This document shows, one piece after another, positions 24,874 through 33,563 of a stretch of DNA of 64,000 nucleotides. Source of the stretch: Alistipes putredinis DSM 17216 (GTDB lineage Bacteria > Bacteroidota > Bacteroidia > Bacteroidales > Rikenellaceae); contig NZ_DS499579.1 of assembly GCF_000154465.1 (NCBI RefSeq), forward strand, positions 434,001 to 498,000, written 5' to 3'. The notes under the pieces were generated by a model. The model did no database searches and was not told the DNA's origin. It saw nothing but the letters and a program-made list of their open reading frames with translations. Made by a program: the position numbers and the translations under genes. Numbering within the stretch: the first letter of the stretch is position 1; the number at the start of each line of letters is the position of its first letter.

Positions 24874-26868
24874 TTATTCGGCGAAGTCCATCTCTTCGAA
24901 GAGGTAGGAAGCGTCTCCGATGCGGTCGATTACGAAAAGCACGTAGCGGATGTCGAGCGCGATGTTGCGGCAGAAAGCCGGGTCGAAGGCGATGTCGCTC
25001 ATGGTCGAGAGCCACGTGCGGTCGAAATTCACGCCGATCAGCTCGCCCCGGCCGTTGAGTACCGGCGAGCCGGAGTTGCCGCCTGTGGTATGGTTGTCCG
25101 CAAGGAAGCAGACGGGAACGGTCGTGCGGCCGTCGATCTCCACGCCCCAGCGTCCGTAGTCCTTGGCGGCGATGATGTCGCGGAGCCGCTGCGGGATGTT
25201 GTAGTCGTAAATTTCCGGATTGTCCTTTTCCAAAATACCTTCGACAGTGGTGTAGGGCTTGTGATATACTCCGTCGGCATACCGGTAGCCGCCTACCTTG
25301 CCGTAAGCCACGCGCAGCGTGAGGTTGGCATCGGGATAGAAGGCACGCTCCGTATCCCATTCGCGCAGACCCTTGATATAGGTCGTGTAGAGTTCGTTCA
25401 GGCGCTCGCTGTTCAGGTTGCGGGTCGAGCACTTGCCCAGTTCATCGAAAATGCGGGTGACCGTCGTCCGAATATCGGCCCGCAGAGCTTCCAGTTCGGG
25501 AGCCTCGGTCGATTCGTCCTCCTTGTGCGTGGCTTCGAACATCAGCTCGGCGTATGCTTCGGGCGATCCCAGACGCTCTACTTCGGCGGCGAAGAGCGGT
25601 ACCATGTACTCTTGCGGGCAGTTGTCGTAATATTCGCGGTACAGCACGCGGAAAAGGTCGCGGTTGAGCGCCTTCACCTGGGGATAGATTTCGTCGCCGA
25701 ACGAGGGCCGGTTGTAAATCCGGTTGAGCTCGCCGGTTCGGATGGTTTCGCTCATCAGTTCGAGTGCGAAGTAGGCGTCGAAGATGCGGGCGTACTCCGC
25801 CTTGAGCTCTTTGAGCACGTCGCGGTATTCGGGCTTGTCCTGGGCCCAGGCTTGGAAGGCCCGTTCGTACTCCTGTTTGCTCGCCACAGTGTTCAGACGC
25901 GTCAGACCCAGCGCTTCGCCCTGCCATTTTTTCCAGGCGTTCGAGATGCCGGCGTTGATCGCCGCGTACATGATGCGCATGGCGGGATCTTTCTCCTGCG
26001 CCGCATTGATCCGATCGAGCCGTTCGGTGCGGATACGGATTTTCATCGGGTCGCTGCGGTGCACGATGTAATCGACCGCGTCGGAGAGGATGTACTCCTG
26101 GGTGTTGCCCGGGAAGCCGTAGATCATCGTGAAGTCGCCTTCCTGAATACCTTCGGTGGAGATCTTGAAATGTTTTTTCGAGCGGTAGGGTACGTTGTCG
26201 GGCGAGTAGGCCGCAGGCCGGTTGTCTTTATCCGCATAGATGCGGAACATCGAGAAGTCGCCCGTGTGCCGGGGCCATGCCCAGTTGTCGGTGTCGCCGC
26301 CGAACTTGCCGATCGACGAGGGCGGAGTACCTACCAGGCGGACATCGTCGAACTGCTCGTAGACGAACAGGAACTGTTGGTTGCCGTAGTACATCTGCTC
26401 GATCGAGGCTTTGTAGCGGCCGTTCTCGCGGGCTTTTTCGAGGATTTCCTCGCGGCTCTCGCCGGCGGCCAGACGCTCGGTGATGTCCTCCATGCGTTTG
26501 AGGAACTTGACGTTGAGGTTTTCGTTGGGAAGTTCCTCTTCGCGCGACTGTGCCCAGAAGCCGTCGGTCAGATAGTCGTGCTCGACGGACGACAGGCGCT
26601 GGATCGCTCCGTAGCCGCAGTGGTGGTTGGTAATCAGCAATCCTTCCGGGGAGATGAGCTCGGCCGTGCAGCCGTCGTCGAAGAGCATGACGGCGTCTTT
26701 GAGCGAAGCCTTGTTGATGCTGTAAATGTCTTCCGCAGTCAGTTGGAATCCTTTGGCGCGCATATCGTCGATGCGCGACGAGATCAGGCTCGGCAGCCAC
26801 ATGCCCTCATCGGCGAGTGCCGTGAGCGAAAGCAGCGCGAGGCAGAGAGTCGAAAAGATACGTTTCAT
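24874..26868 (-). CDS. S46-family dipeptidyl peptidase, predicted DPP11 (Asp/Glu-specific)
   Basis: A 664-aa exported protease with signal peptide (1-20). S46 motifs: ITNHHCGYGA (catalytic His) near 78-87, FGGDTDNWAWPRHTGDF (catalytic Asp region) near 195-212, and GGNSGSP (nucleophile Ser) near 600. The residue 18 positions after that Ser is Arg (NFDRTW). In characterised S46 enzymes Arg at this place marks DPP11, specific for Asp/Glu at P1, whereas DPP7 has Gly. It removes dipeptides from periplasmic oligopeptides, feeding amino-acid fermentation. ATG 26868 overlaps the Maf stop as ATGA, fixing the start although the frame is open to 26988. Confidence 0.9.
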   Translation of the reverse strand: MKRIFSTLCLALLSLTALADEGMWLPSLISSRIDDMRAKGFQLTAEDIYSINKASLKDAVMLFDDGCTAELISPEGLLITNHHCGYGAIQRLSSVEHDYLTDGFWAQSREEELPNENLNVKFLKRMEDITERLAAGESREEILEKARENGRYKASIEQMYYGNQQFLFVYEQFDDVRLVGTPPSSIGKFGGDTDNWAWPRHTGDFSMFRIYADKDNRPAAYSPDNVPYRSKKHFKISTEGIQEGDFTMIYGFPGNTQEYILSDAVDYIVHRSDPMKIRIRTERLDRINAAQEKDPAMRIMYAAINAGISNAWKKWQGEALGLTRLNTVASKQEYERAFQAWAQDKPEYRDVLKELKAEYARIFDAYFALELMSETIRTGELNRIYNRPSFGDEIYPQVKALNRDLFRVLYREYYDNCPQEYMVPLFAAEVERLGSPEAYAELMFEATHKEDESTEAPELEALRADIRTTVTRIFDELGKCSTRNLNSERLNELYTTYIKGLREWDTERAFYPDANLTLRVAYGKVGGYRYADGVYHKPYTTVEGILEKDNPEIYDYNIPQRLRDIIAAKDYGRWGVEIDGRTTVPVCFLADNHTTGGNSGSPVLNGRGELIGVNFDRTWLSTMSDIAFDPAFCRNIALDIRYVLFVIDRIGDASYLFEEMDFAE

Positions 26869-27476
26869 GGATTGTTTTTTATTGATTGAATGAATTGATT
26901 GAGTTCGGTATAGACGCGTTGGATCGGCAGCCCCATGACGTTGAAGAACGAGCCGTCGATGCGCTCGATGGCGGCATAGCCGATCCACTCCTGAATGCCG
27001 TAGCTGCCGGCCTTGTCCAGCGGATGGAAGTTGTCCACGTAATAGACGATCTCCTCGCGGGTTAGAGCCCGGAACCAGACATTGCTGCGTACGGAGAAGC
27101 TCCGGCGCCGGCGGGCCGTGCGGAGCGTGACGCCCGTGACCACCGTGTGACGATGGCCCGAGAGCCGTTCGAGCATCCGGATCGCATCTTCGCGGTCTTC
27201 GGGCTTGCCCAACACCTCGCCGTTCAGGATAACGACGGTGTCTGCCGTCAGCAGGATTTCGTTTTCCGCGAGCGGCCGGGGATAAGCACGGCTCTTGAGT
27301 TGCGAGAGGTAGCGGGGCACCTGCGTCGCGGCCAGCGTCGCGGGATAGACCTCCTGGCAGTCGTACCGGGGGGCCGGTTCGTACGGCAGCCCGCTCTCGG
27401 CGAGCAGTTGCTGTCGTCGCGGTGATTGCGAGGCCAGGATCAGGCGGTAGGGTTTGAGTTTGTCGTGCAGCAGCAT
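26865..27476 (-). CDS. maf: Maf-like nucleoside triphosphate pyrophosphatase
   Basis: A 203-aa Maf/HAM1-fold protein with LILASQSPRRQQLL near 11, LTADTVV near 76 containing the active-site Asp, GKPEDREDAIRML near 89, and DKAGSYGIQEWIG near 155. It hydrolyses non-canonical or excess NTPs (dTTP/UTP group) to monophosphates. It is translationally coupled to the S46 gene and follows the HExxH gene by 19 bp. Confidence 0.93.
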   Translation of the reverse strand: MLLHDKLKPYRLILASQSPRRQQLLAESGLPYEPAPRYDCQEVYPATLAATQVPRYLSQLKSRAYPRPLAENEILLTADTVVILNGEVLGKPEDREDAIRMLERLSGHRHTVVTGVTLRTARRRRSFSVRSNVWFRALTREEIVYYVDNFHPLDKAGSYGIQEWIGYAAIERIDGSFFNVMGLPIQRVYTELNQFIQSIKNNP

Positions 27477-27495
27477 GGCGTTACGGGTTTTGGGT

Positions 27496-28611
27496 TCAGG
27501 ACCGGGTTTCCGTTGCCGTTGTTTCGGATTTCCGGGTTCCGGCGAGTTTTTTCATAGCCCGGCGGTATTGGCTTTCGACTTTGCCCGGCCGGATGCGGCG
27601 GTCGAGCAGCCGACGGAGAAAGCCGTCGAAGGACTCTCCGTCCCGCAGGTCGGGCAGATAGCGGTAAACGATTGGCGCCAATACGTGCGTGCCGTCGCAA
27701 TAAACGAGAAATTCGTCCAATACCTGCTTGTCGTCGATGCGCCCCAGGCGGCGGGATACATACCGTTCGGCCGCTACGACGAATGCCTCGTTGCCGCCTT
27801 CGCCGTAGGCGCGTGCCCGGTCTTCGTGCGTGCGGTAGAAGTCGTCGTTGTCGTAGAGCGTCTGCAACATGTCGAGCAGTTCGCCCGAAAGCGAGAGCCG
27901 GTGCAGGTTTTCGTGAATATAGACCTGCATGAAGTCGATACGGTATTGGCGGGCCGTTTCGGGATCGAGCAGCAGAGGCGTACAGCAGAATGTTTCGTCC
28001 AGCAGGGCGAAAGCGTTGTCTATGTTGCCGAGGATGTAGATTCGGGAACCCGTAGCGTCCAGAGGCTGCCCGCCGGCCAGACGGGTGATTTCCTGATGGA
28101 TGGCGCCCAGTTGTTCCGGGGCGATCCGGTACTGTTCGATCGCGTTGTTCAGGCAGGGCCGCACCTGCTCCTGCCAATATTGTGCGTAACCCGCTTGTGC
28201 GAGCCGTTGCAGGCAGTAAGAGAGTTCGTCGCGGACGCTGCATATTTCGTCGATCCAAGCACCCCGCACCTTTTGCGGGAGCGATTCGGGGTCGAACGAG
28301 GCGAAGAATTCGACGACTTGTTCCGGATCGTCTTTGCTGCCTCCGCTCAAACTGTAAAGGTTGCAGAGTTGCGAAGGACGGACGACCGAATCGATCCGGT
28401 GCGCCCGGTCGAGGAACAGCGTGTCCGCTCCCAGTGTGCCGGTGAAAAACGGGTCTTCGGCGAGTTTGTCCGCCTGCGGAAAAACGGCGAGTATGTCGTA
28501 TGCCGCCGAGGTGTTGAAAAGATCGGGAAATTCTCCCTCTCCGCTTTGGGCGGAGGCGGTCATCGGCAGGAGAGCTGCCAGCAGAAGGGGAAGTAGTAAT
28601 TGCGGTTTCAT
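27496..28611 (-). CDS. Exported HExxH-motif protein, putative metallopeptidase
   Basis: A 371-aa protein with signal peptide (1-21, cleavage near SAQS). The centre holds VYIHENLHRLSL, an HExxH zinc-binding motif (H-E-N-L-H) near residue 235; an ENE segment (GEGGNEAFVVAAERY) about 40 residues later could supply the third ligand. The rest is helical and charged, without a recognised family. The frame is open to 29082, through the FAH gene, so ATG 28611 with the signal is the natural start. It lies between an FAH-family gene and maf in one minus-strand run. Protease activity is inferred from the motif only. Confidence 0.75.
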   Translation of the reverse strand: MKPQLLLPLLLAALLPMTASAQSGEGEFPDLFNTSAAYDILAVFPQADKLAEDPFFTGTLGADTLFLDRAHRIDSVVRPSQLCNLYSLSGGSKDDPEQVVEFFASFDPESLPQKVRGAWIDEICSVRDELSYCLQRLAQAGYAQYWQEQVRPCLNNAIEQYRIAPEQLGAIHQEITRLAGGQPLDATGSRIYILGNIDNAFALLDETFCCTPLLLDPETARQYRIDFMQVYIHENLHRLSLSGELLDMLQTLYDNDDFYRTHEDRARAYGEGGNEAFVVAAERYVSRRLGRIDDKQVLDEFLVYCDGTHVLAPIVYRYLPDLRDGESFDGFLRRLLDRRIRPGKVESQYRRAMKKLAGTRKSETTATETRS

Positions 28612-28625
28612 GGCGTGAAAAACGG

Positions 28626-29261
28626 TTAGCGAATATCGAAATCGAGCAGCATGTGTCCTTCGAGCGAGGCTTTCAGGTTGTCGCCCGGATGCACGGGACC
28701 TACGCCGGCGGGGGTGCCCGTGTAGATCAGGTCGCCGATTTTCAGCGTGATGTATTGCGAAATGTGGTGGATGATCCGGTCGATGCCGAAAAGCATTCGG
28801 GCGGTGTCGCCCCGCTGCCGGACTTGGCCGTCTATGGTCAGTTCGAAGTGAAGCCGCTGCACGTCGCCGCCCAGCTCCGCGAGCGGGATGAATTCGGGCG
28901 ACAGGGCCGCCGAGTGGTCGAAGCCCTTGGCACGCTCCCAGGGGAGCCCTCGGGCGATCGCCTCGCGTTGGAGGTCGCGGGCCGTGAAGTCGATGCCCAG
29001 TCCCACTTCGTCGTAGTAACGATGCGCGAAACGCTCTTCGATGCACTTGCCTACCCGGTTGATCCGCACGACCAATTCGCATTCGTAGTGCACCTCCTGC
29101 GAGAACGAGGGGATGTAAAATGGGTCGTTATTGCGCAGCAGCGCCGTATCGGGCTTCAGAAAAAATACCGGTTCCGTCGGAAGTCCGTCGGGTCCGCCTG
29201 CCGTATTATGCAGCTCCTTCACATGTTCGGCGTAATTACGTCCTATGCAAATTATCTTCAT
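28626..29261 (-). CDS. Fumarylacetoacetate hydrolase (FAH) family protein
   Basis: A 211-aa protein with the short FAH fold: MKIICIGRNYAEHVKEL at the N-terminus, VHYECELVVRINRVG with metal-binding Glu residues near 60, GLGIDFTARDLQ near 95, and LIYTGTPAGVGPVHPGD near 180. Members act as acylpyruvases, oxaloacetate decarboxylases or related hydrolases; the substrate cannot be told. Upstream of its start lies the tandem hairpin-repeat array. Confidence 0.9.
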   Translation of the reverse strand: MKIICIGRNYAEHVKELHNTAGGPDGLPTEPVFFLKPDTALLRNNDPFYIPSFSQEVHYECELVVRINRVGKCIEERFAHRYYDEVGLGIDFTARDLQREAIARGLPWERAKGFDHSAALSPEFIPLAELGGDVQRLHFELTIDGQVRQRGDTARMLFGIDRIIHHISQYITLKIGDLIYTGTPAGVGPVHPGDNLKASLEGHMLLDFDIR

Positions 29262-29279
29262 CTCTTTTCGATTTTAGGG

Positions 29280-29790
29280 GGCATCTTTCGCCCCTTCTCG
29301 CTCATCCCGACTGGGAAATACATAAAGTATGTCCCATCCGGTCCTCGCCTCGTCGTGTCAAAACCTGCACCCCTAAAATCAAAAAGGGTTGCAGGGTGTG
29401 GGGCATCTTTCGCCCCTTCTCGCTCATCCCGACTGGGAAATACATAAAGTATGTCCCATCCGGTCCTCGCCTCGTCGTGTCAAAACCTGCACCCCTAAAA
29501 TCAAAAAGGGTTGCAGGGTGTGGGGCATCTTTCGCCCCTCCTTGCTCATCCCGAATGGGAAATACTCAAGTATGTCCCATCCGGTCCTCGCCTCGTCGTG
29601 TCAAAACCTGCACCCCTAAAATCAAAAAGGGTTGCAGGTGGGGCGTCTTTCGTCCCTTCTCGCTCATCCCGAATGGGAAATACATAAAGTATGTCCCGTC
29701 CGGTCCTCGTCTCGTCGTGTCAAAACCTGCACCCCTAAAATCAAAAAGGGTTGCAGGTAGGGCGTCTTTCGCCCCTTCTTGTTCTCCTCG
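29280..29790. repeat. Tandem repeat array, four full ~120-bp units plus a partial fifth
   Basis: Units begin at GCATCTTTCG/GCGTCTTTCG at 29281, 29403, 29524, 29643 and 29762, so periods are 122, 121, 119 and 119 bp; the last copy is partial. Each unit holds two inverted repeats. The first is TGGGA(A)ATAC with GTAT(G)TCCCA; in the third unit the loop changes while the arms are kept. The second is CCTGCA-CCC with GGG-TGCAGG, followed on the minus strand by TTTT like a terminator. The period is near a multiple of three, so it produces spurious repetitive ORFs on both strands. It separates the DUF3784 gene from the FAH gene, all transcribed on the minus strand. Confidence 0.9.
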
Positions 29791-29833
29791 AAAGGGAGGT
29801 TCGAATATGTCCTGTCCGTCCGGTGTGCCCGGT

Positions 29834-30160
29834 TTATTTGTTGCGGTCGTATTTTTGCGCTTTGACCAAGAGGAAAACACATCCGGCGGGCAGCCAAAGA
29901 AAATCCACCGCCAAAACCCATTTTTCGCCGCCCAGATTTCCGGCCAGCATACCCAATGCGATCCAGCCTATGCCGATCGCCGCCAGGCTCAAGCACATGA
30001 AACGCGATAATCCTTTGACATCCACGTTTTTCTTCTGCTCGGCGGACATCGTGTTGTAGCCGGCGATCAGGTTCGGGAAAAACCGAACCAAAATGCCGAG
30101 CAGGACCAACAACCCTCCGCCGAGGAGTTGCGTCGGGTATGTCGTGAACAGTTCGCGCAT
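29834..30160 (-). CDS. DUF3784-like small membrane protein
   Basis: A 108-aa protein with three hydrophobic segments (about 10-28, 53-72, 80-98) and the segment PNLIAGYNTMSAEQKKNVD typical of DUF3784 proteins. Function unknown. It starts 1 bp after the lpxB stop, implying co-translation. Confidence 0.8.
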   Translation of the reverse strand: MRELFTTYPTQLLGGGLLVLLGILVRFFPNLIAGYNTMSAEQKKNVDVKGLSRFMCLSLAAIGIGWIALGMLAGNLGGEKWVLAVDFLWLPAGCVFLLVKAQKYDRNK

Positions 30161-30161
30161 C

Positions 30162-31298
30162 TTACCGCACCTGTTTTTTCAGCAGCTCCACCATCCGGGC
30201 CGCGAAGCGGTCGCTGGCGCCGGGAGCCCCGATTACGGCTTGCAGTTCGGCGAAGTCCCGGAGCATCCGCTCCCGTTTTTCTCCGCCCGTAAGGATGGCC
30301 CGCAACTCCCGTTCGGCCCGTGTGATGTCCAGGTCGGACTGGATGATCTCCACGACCGATTCGCGGCCCAGGTTGAGGTTCACCAGCGACACGTAGGGAA
30401 CTTTCAGCACGTAGGGCTGCAATTTCACCTGGAACCAGAGCGTGCGATAGACTACCACTTCCGGTACATTCAGCAGGGCCGTTTCGAGCGTCGCCGTGCC
30501 GGAGGTCACGACGGCGGCTTCGGCCGCCGCGAGTGTTTCGTAGGTTTGGTCGCAGACGTAGCGGATGCCGCTGTCCGCGATATATTGTTCGTAAATCGAG
30601 CGGTCGAGCCACGAAACCCCCGTGACCACGAATTGCCGGTCGGGGAATTTCCGGGCCAGGTCGGCCATCAGCGGCAGGTTGGCCTTGATCTCGCTGCGGC
30701 GGCTGCCGGCCAGCAGAGCCACGATCGGCCGCTCGTCGAGCGCATGGCGACGGCGGAATTCGTCCGGGGAGGGCAGCGATGCCCGACGTGCTTCGATGGC
30801 GTCCACGAGCGGGTTGCCCTCGAAAATCGGCCGGATGCCGTGCTTGGGGAAGTAGTCCCGTTCGAAGGGGAAGATGATGAACAGCTCGTCCACGTATTTG
30901 CGGATCGCCTTCACCCGCCATTCGCGCCAGGCCCAGACTTTCGGGGCGATGTAGTAGAAGACGCGGATGCCGTGCTCCTTGGCCCAGCGAGCCATCTTCA
31001 TATTGAAGCCCGGATAATCCACCAGGATCAGCACGTCGGGGGCGAACGCCTCGACGTCCTGCCGGCACTCTTTCATCTGGCGGCGGATCGTCCGCAGGTT
31101 TTTGATTACTTCGACGATGCCGAAAAACGAGGTTTCCTTGTAATGTTTGGCCAGATTCCCGCTGCCTCCGACCCCGGCCATCTTGTCCCCGCCCCAGAAG
31201 CGGAACTTCGCCTCGGGGTCGTGGGCTTTCAGCCCTTTCATCAGGTTGGCGCCGTGCAGGTCGCCCGAAGGCTCGCCGGCTATCAGGTAGTAACGCAT
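30162..31298 (-). CDS. lpxB: Lipid-A-disaccharide synthase
   Basis: A 378-aa GT19 glycosyltransferase with the N-terminal AGEPSGDLHGANLMKGL, the VDYPGFNMKMARWAKEHGI block and IAPKVWAWREWRVKAIRKYVDEL. It joins UDP-2,3-diacylglucosamine and lipid X to form the lipid A disaccharide at the inner membrane. Its length matches the family. It follows trmD by 10 bp on the minus strand. Confidence 0.96.
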   Translation of the reverse strand: MRYYLIAGEPSGDLHGANLMKGLKAHDPEAKFRFWGGDKMAGVGGSGNLAKHYKETSFFGIVEVIKNLRTIRRQMKECRQDVEAFAPDVLILVDYPGFNMKMARWAKEHGIRVFYYIAPKVWAWREWRVKAIRKYVDELFIIFPFERDYFPKHGIRPIFEGNPLVDAIEARRASLPSPDEFRRRHALDERPIVALLAGSRRSEIKANLPLMADLARKFPDRQFVVTGVSWLDRSIYEQYIADSGIRYVCDQTYETLAAAEAAVVTSGTATLETALLNVPEVVVYRTLWFQVKLQPYVLKVPYVSLVNLNLGRESVVEIIQSDLDITRAERELRAILTGGEKRERMLRDFAELQAVIGAPGASDRFAARMVELLKKQVR

Positions 31299-31308
31299 AT
31301 CGTAAGTC

Positions 31309-31989
31309 TTATTCTTCTTTCAGTAAATCGGGCCGCAGCCGTTTGGTGCGCTCCCAGGCCTGCTCCTCCTTCCAGCGGTCGATTCGGGCGAAATTGCCCG
31401 AGAGGAGCACGTCGGGCACTTTCCAGCCGTTGAACTCGGCGGGTCGGGTGTAAACCGGTGGTGCCAGCAGGTTGTCCTGGAAGCAGTCCGTGAGCGCCGA
31501 GGCTTCGTCCCCGATGGCTCCGGGGATGATCCGGATCACCGAATCGGCGATGATGCAGGCGGCCAGCTCGCCGCCCGTGAGCACGTAGTCGCCGATCGAG
31601 ATCTCGCGCGTGACCAGGTGTTCGCGGATGCGGTAGTCGATGCCCTTGTAGTGGCCGCAGAGGATAATCAGGTTGTCGAGCGTCGAGAGGCGGTTGGCTT
31701 CGTGCTGGTCGTAGCGGATGCCGTCGGGCGAGGTGTAGATCACCTCGTCGTATTCCCGTTCCGCTTTGAGGGCTTCGATGCAGCGGTAGATCGGTTCGAT
31801 CTTCATTACCATACCCGCCTCTCCGCCGAAGGGGTAGTCGTCCGTGGTGCGGTGCTTGTCTTCTGTGTAGTCCCGGATGTTGTGGATATGGATTTCGACC
31901 AGCCCCTTCTCCTGCGCACGCTTGAGGATCGATTCGTTCAGCGGCGAGGCGAGCAGTTCGGGTACGACGGTCAGGATGTCTATTCTCAT
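31309..31989 (-). CDS. trmD: tRNA (guanine-N1)-methyltransferase
   Basis: A 226-aa SPOUT methyltransferase with MRIDILTVVPEL, GGEAGMVMKIEPIYR and the knotted SAM-binding region LCGHYKGIDYRI and GDYVLTGGELAA. It makes m1G37 in tRNAs reading CNN codons, preventing frameshifts. It is unlinked here from rpsP/rplS, its partners in many bacteria. Confidence 0.96.
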   Translation of the reverse strand: MRIDILTVVPELLASPLNESILKRAQEKGLVEIHIHNIRDYTEDKHRTTDDYPFGGEAGMVMKIEPIYRCIEALKAEREYDEVIYTSPDGIRYDQHEANRLSTLDNLIILCGHYKGIDYRIREHLVTREISIGDYVLTGGELAACIIADSVIRIIPGAIGDEASALTDCFQDNLLAPPVYTRPAEFNGWKVPDVLLSGNFARIDRWKEEQAWERTKRLRPDLLKEE

Positions 31990-31993
31990 GGCG

Positions 31994-32725
31994 TTAGCGT
32001 GCTTGGCGGAAGATGATGTCTTTTTCGGTGTCGGGGGCGAGCGGAATTTCCCGCCCGTTCTCGAGCGTGTAACCCTTGTAATCCAGTTCGGTGAAGAGTT
32101 CGATGATCTGCGGGCGGTTTTCGCCGCCCGTTTCGATCAGTACTGTCGGGCGGAAACGCTCCAGCAGAGGGCGCAGCTCGTGCATGACGATCAACTCATA
32201 CCCTTCGACGTCGCACTTGACGAAATCGAGCCGCTCCAGCCCGGCGAAAAGCTCGCTGCCGCGCCGCATCCGGGCGGTGAAAGTGACGGCGCCCTCTCCG
32301 GCGGCATCGCCCACGAAGTTTCGTCCCGTGCCGAGATAACCCGTTTCGCGGGCGGAGTCGTTGCTCATGGTGATCTCTTTATTCTCGGCTCCCAGCGCGC
32401 AGTCGAAGATTTCGACGTTGCGGCAGCCCCGCAGGTTGCGGCGCAGCACCCGGCAAACGACCGGGACGGGTTCGACGGCATGGACCCTGCCTGCGGTGCC
32501 GACGATTTCCGAGAGAGGACGGGCGTAATAGCCCAGATTGGCTCCGATGTCGATCGCCGTGTCGCCGGCTTTCGCCAGCCGGGGCAGGTGATAGACGTAT
32601 TCGGTCGCCGCGCTGCGCCGTCCAAGCCCCAGCCGGTAGCTGATGAAAAAGAGGCGGCTCACCGCCCGCAGATAACCTTCGAGCGGAAGCGTCCGGTAGA
32701 GGATTTTGTGGAGCAGCGCTTTCAT
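31994..32725 (-). CDS. FkbM-family SAM-dependent methyltransferase
   Basis: A 243-aa protein with the class I SAM-binding motif GDTAIDIGANLGYYARPL near 50-68, the acidic VHAVEPVPVV loop, and LDFVKCDVEGYELIVM, all typical of FkbM-type methyltransferases. These methylate hydroxyls of sugars or polyketides; near lpxB an envelope glycan substrate is possible but unproven. It ends 4 bp before trmD. Confidence 0.88.
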   Translation of the reverse strand: MKALLHKILYRTLPLEGYLRAVSRLFFISYRLGLGRRSAATEYVYHLPRLAKAGDTAIDIGANLGYYARPLSEIVGTAGRVHAVEPVPVVCRVLRRNLRGCRNVEIFDCALGAENKEITMSNDSARETGYLGTGRNFVGDAAGEGAVTFTARMRRGSELFAGLERLDFVKCDVEGYELIVMHELRPLLERFRPTVLIETGGENRPQIIELFTELDYKGYTLENGREIPLAPDTEKDIIFRQAR

Positions 32726-32742
32726 AACGGACCCGGACGGAA

Positions 32743-33411
32743 TTAGTTCTTGTAGTTCACCTCCTGGTTGAGGACTTCGGTGACGAAGGGATTGTAGAGC
32801 ACTTCGTGGCCGATGGTGGTTTCAGGGCCGTGTCCGGGATAGACGCGCACTTCGTCGCCCAGCGGGAGCAGGTTGTCCAGGATCGAACGCATGATCCACG
32901 AATAGTCGCCGCCCGGCAGATCCGTGCGTCCGATGCTTTCGCGGAAGAGGGTATCGCCCGTGAAGAGGCTCTTCGATTCGGGTTCGTAGAGCGATACGTG
33001 GCCCGGCGTGTGGCCCGGCGTGCGGATGACGCGCAGGACGGTGTGGCCGAATTTCACTTCTTCTACCTTGTCCAGATCGATGTCGATGGTCGGCATGGCG
33101 TTGATTTTGACCCCGTAAACGGTCGATCCCACCGCATCGGTGTCCAGCATGAAGGCGTCCTTGCCCGAGAGGGCGAAGGGAATGCCGTAGGTCTTGCGCA
33201 GATGTTCGACGCCCAGCACGTGGTCGAAATGACCGTGCGTATTGACCGCCAGCACCGGTTTGAGCCCGTGTTCGGCGAGGAAACCGTCGAGTGCGGCATC
33301 TTCTTTGGGGGTGGAATTTCCGGCGTCGATGACCGCGCACTCCTTCGTGTCGTCCCAAACGACGTAGGTGTTCTCCTGTATCGGATTGAAAGTCAGGCAG
33401 GCGATTTTCAT
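32743..33411 (-). CDS. Metallo-beta-lactamase-fold hydrolase (GloB-like)
   Basis: A 222-aa protein with NTHGHFDHVLG, the HxHxDH metal motif near 58-68, HTPGHTPGHVSLY near 132 and FTGDTLFRESIGRTDLPGG near 150. This is the glyoxalase II-like hydrolase family, using two metal ions on thioesters; the exact substrate is open. It is expressed from the minus-strand half of a symmetrical divergent promoter. Confidence 0.9.
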   Translation of the reverse strand: MKIACLTFNPIQENTYVVWDDTKECAVIDAGNSTPKEDAALDGFLAEHGLKPVLAVNTHGHFDHVLGVEHLRKTYGIPFALSGKDAFMLDTDAVGSTVYGVKINAMPTIDIDLDKVEEVKFGHTVLRVIRTPGHTPGHVSLYEPESKSLFTGDTLFRESIGRTDLPGGDYSWIMRSILDNLLPLGDEVRVYPGHGPETTIGHEVLYNPFVTEVLNQEVNYKN

Positions 33412-33435
33412 GATATGTGAAATTTATTTAAGGTA

Positions 33436-33473
33436 CAAATATAGCGATATTTCGCGGATAATCGCTATTTTTG
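33436..33473. promoter_or_regulatory. 38-bp near-palindrome carrying opposed -7 boxes
   Basis: TATATTTG on the minus strand (33443-33436) serves the hydrolase; TATTTTTG on the plus strand (33466-33473) serves the lipoprotein gene. They are joined by a 22-bp imperfect palindrome with GCGAT/ATCGC arms. The outer 13 bp on each side match their reverse complement at 12 of 13 positions. No TTG -33 is present for either direction. Confidence 0.6.
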
Positions 33474-33563
33474 GAACCGGAGCGCCGGAAAGAAACGGCG
33501 CTGCCGGAGCGGGCGCAGAGGTCCTGGAACAGTAATTTGTTGAAAGTCAAAACAGAGAGAAGA

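Noticed and set aside
29280..29790. CRISPR array or integron attC array for the tandem repeats
   Set aside because: Units are adjacent with no unique spacers or cassettes, are about 120 bp long, and no cas or integrase gene is near.
29120..30010. Long repetitive plus-strand ORF and shorter minus-strand ORFs over the repeat array
   Set aside because: They arise because the repeat period is close to a multiple of three. The protein is basic and repetitive, has no start context and spans the FAH start and the DUF3784 gene.
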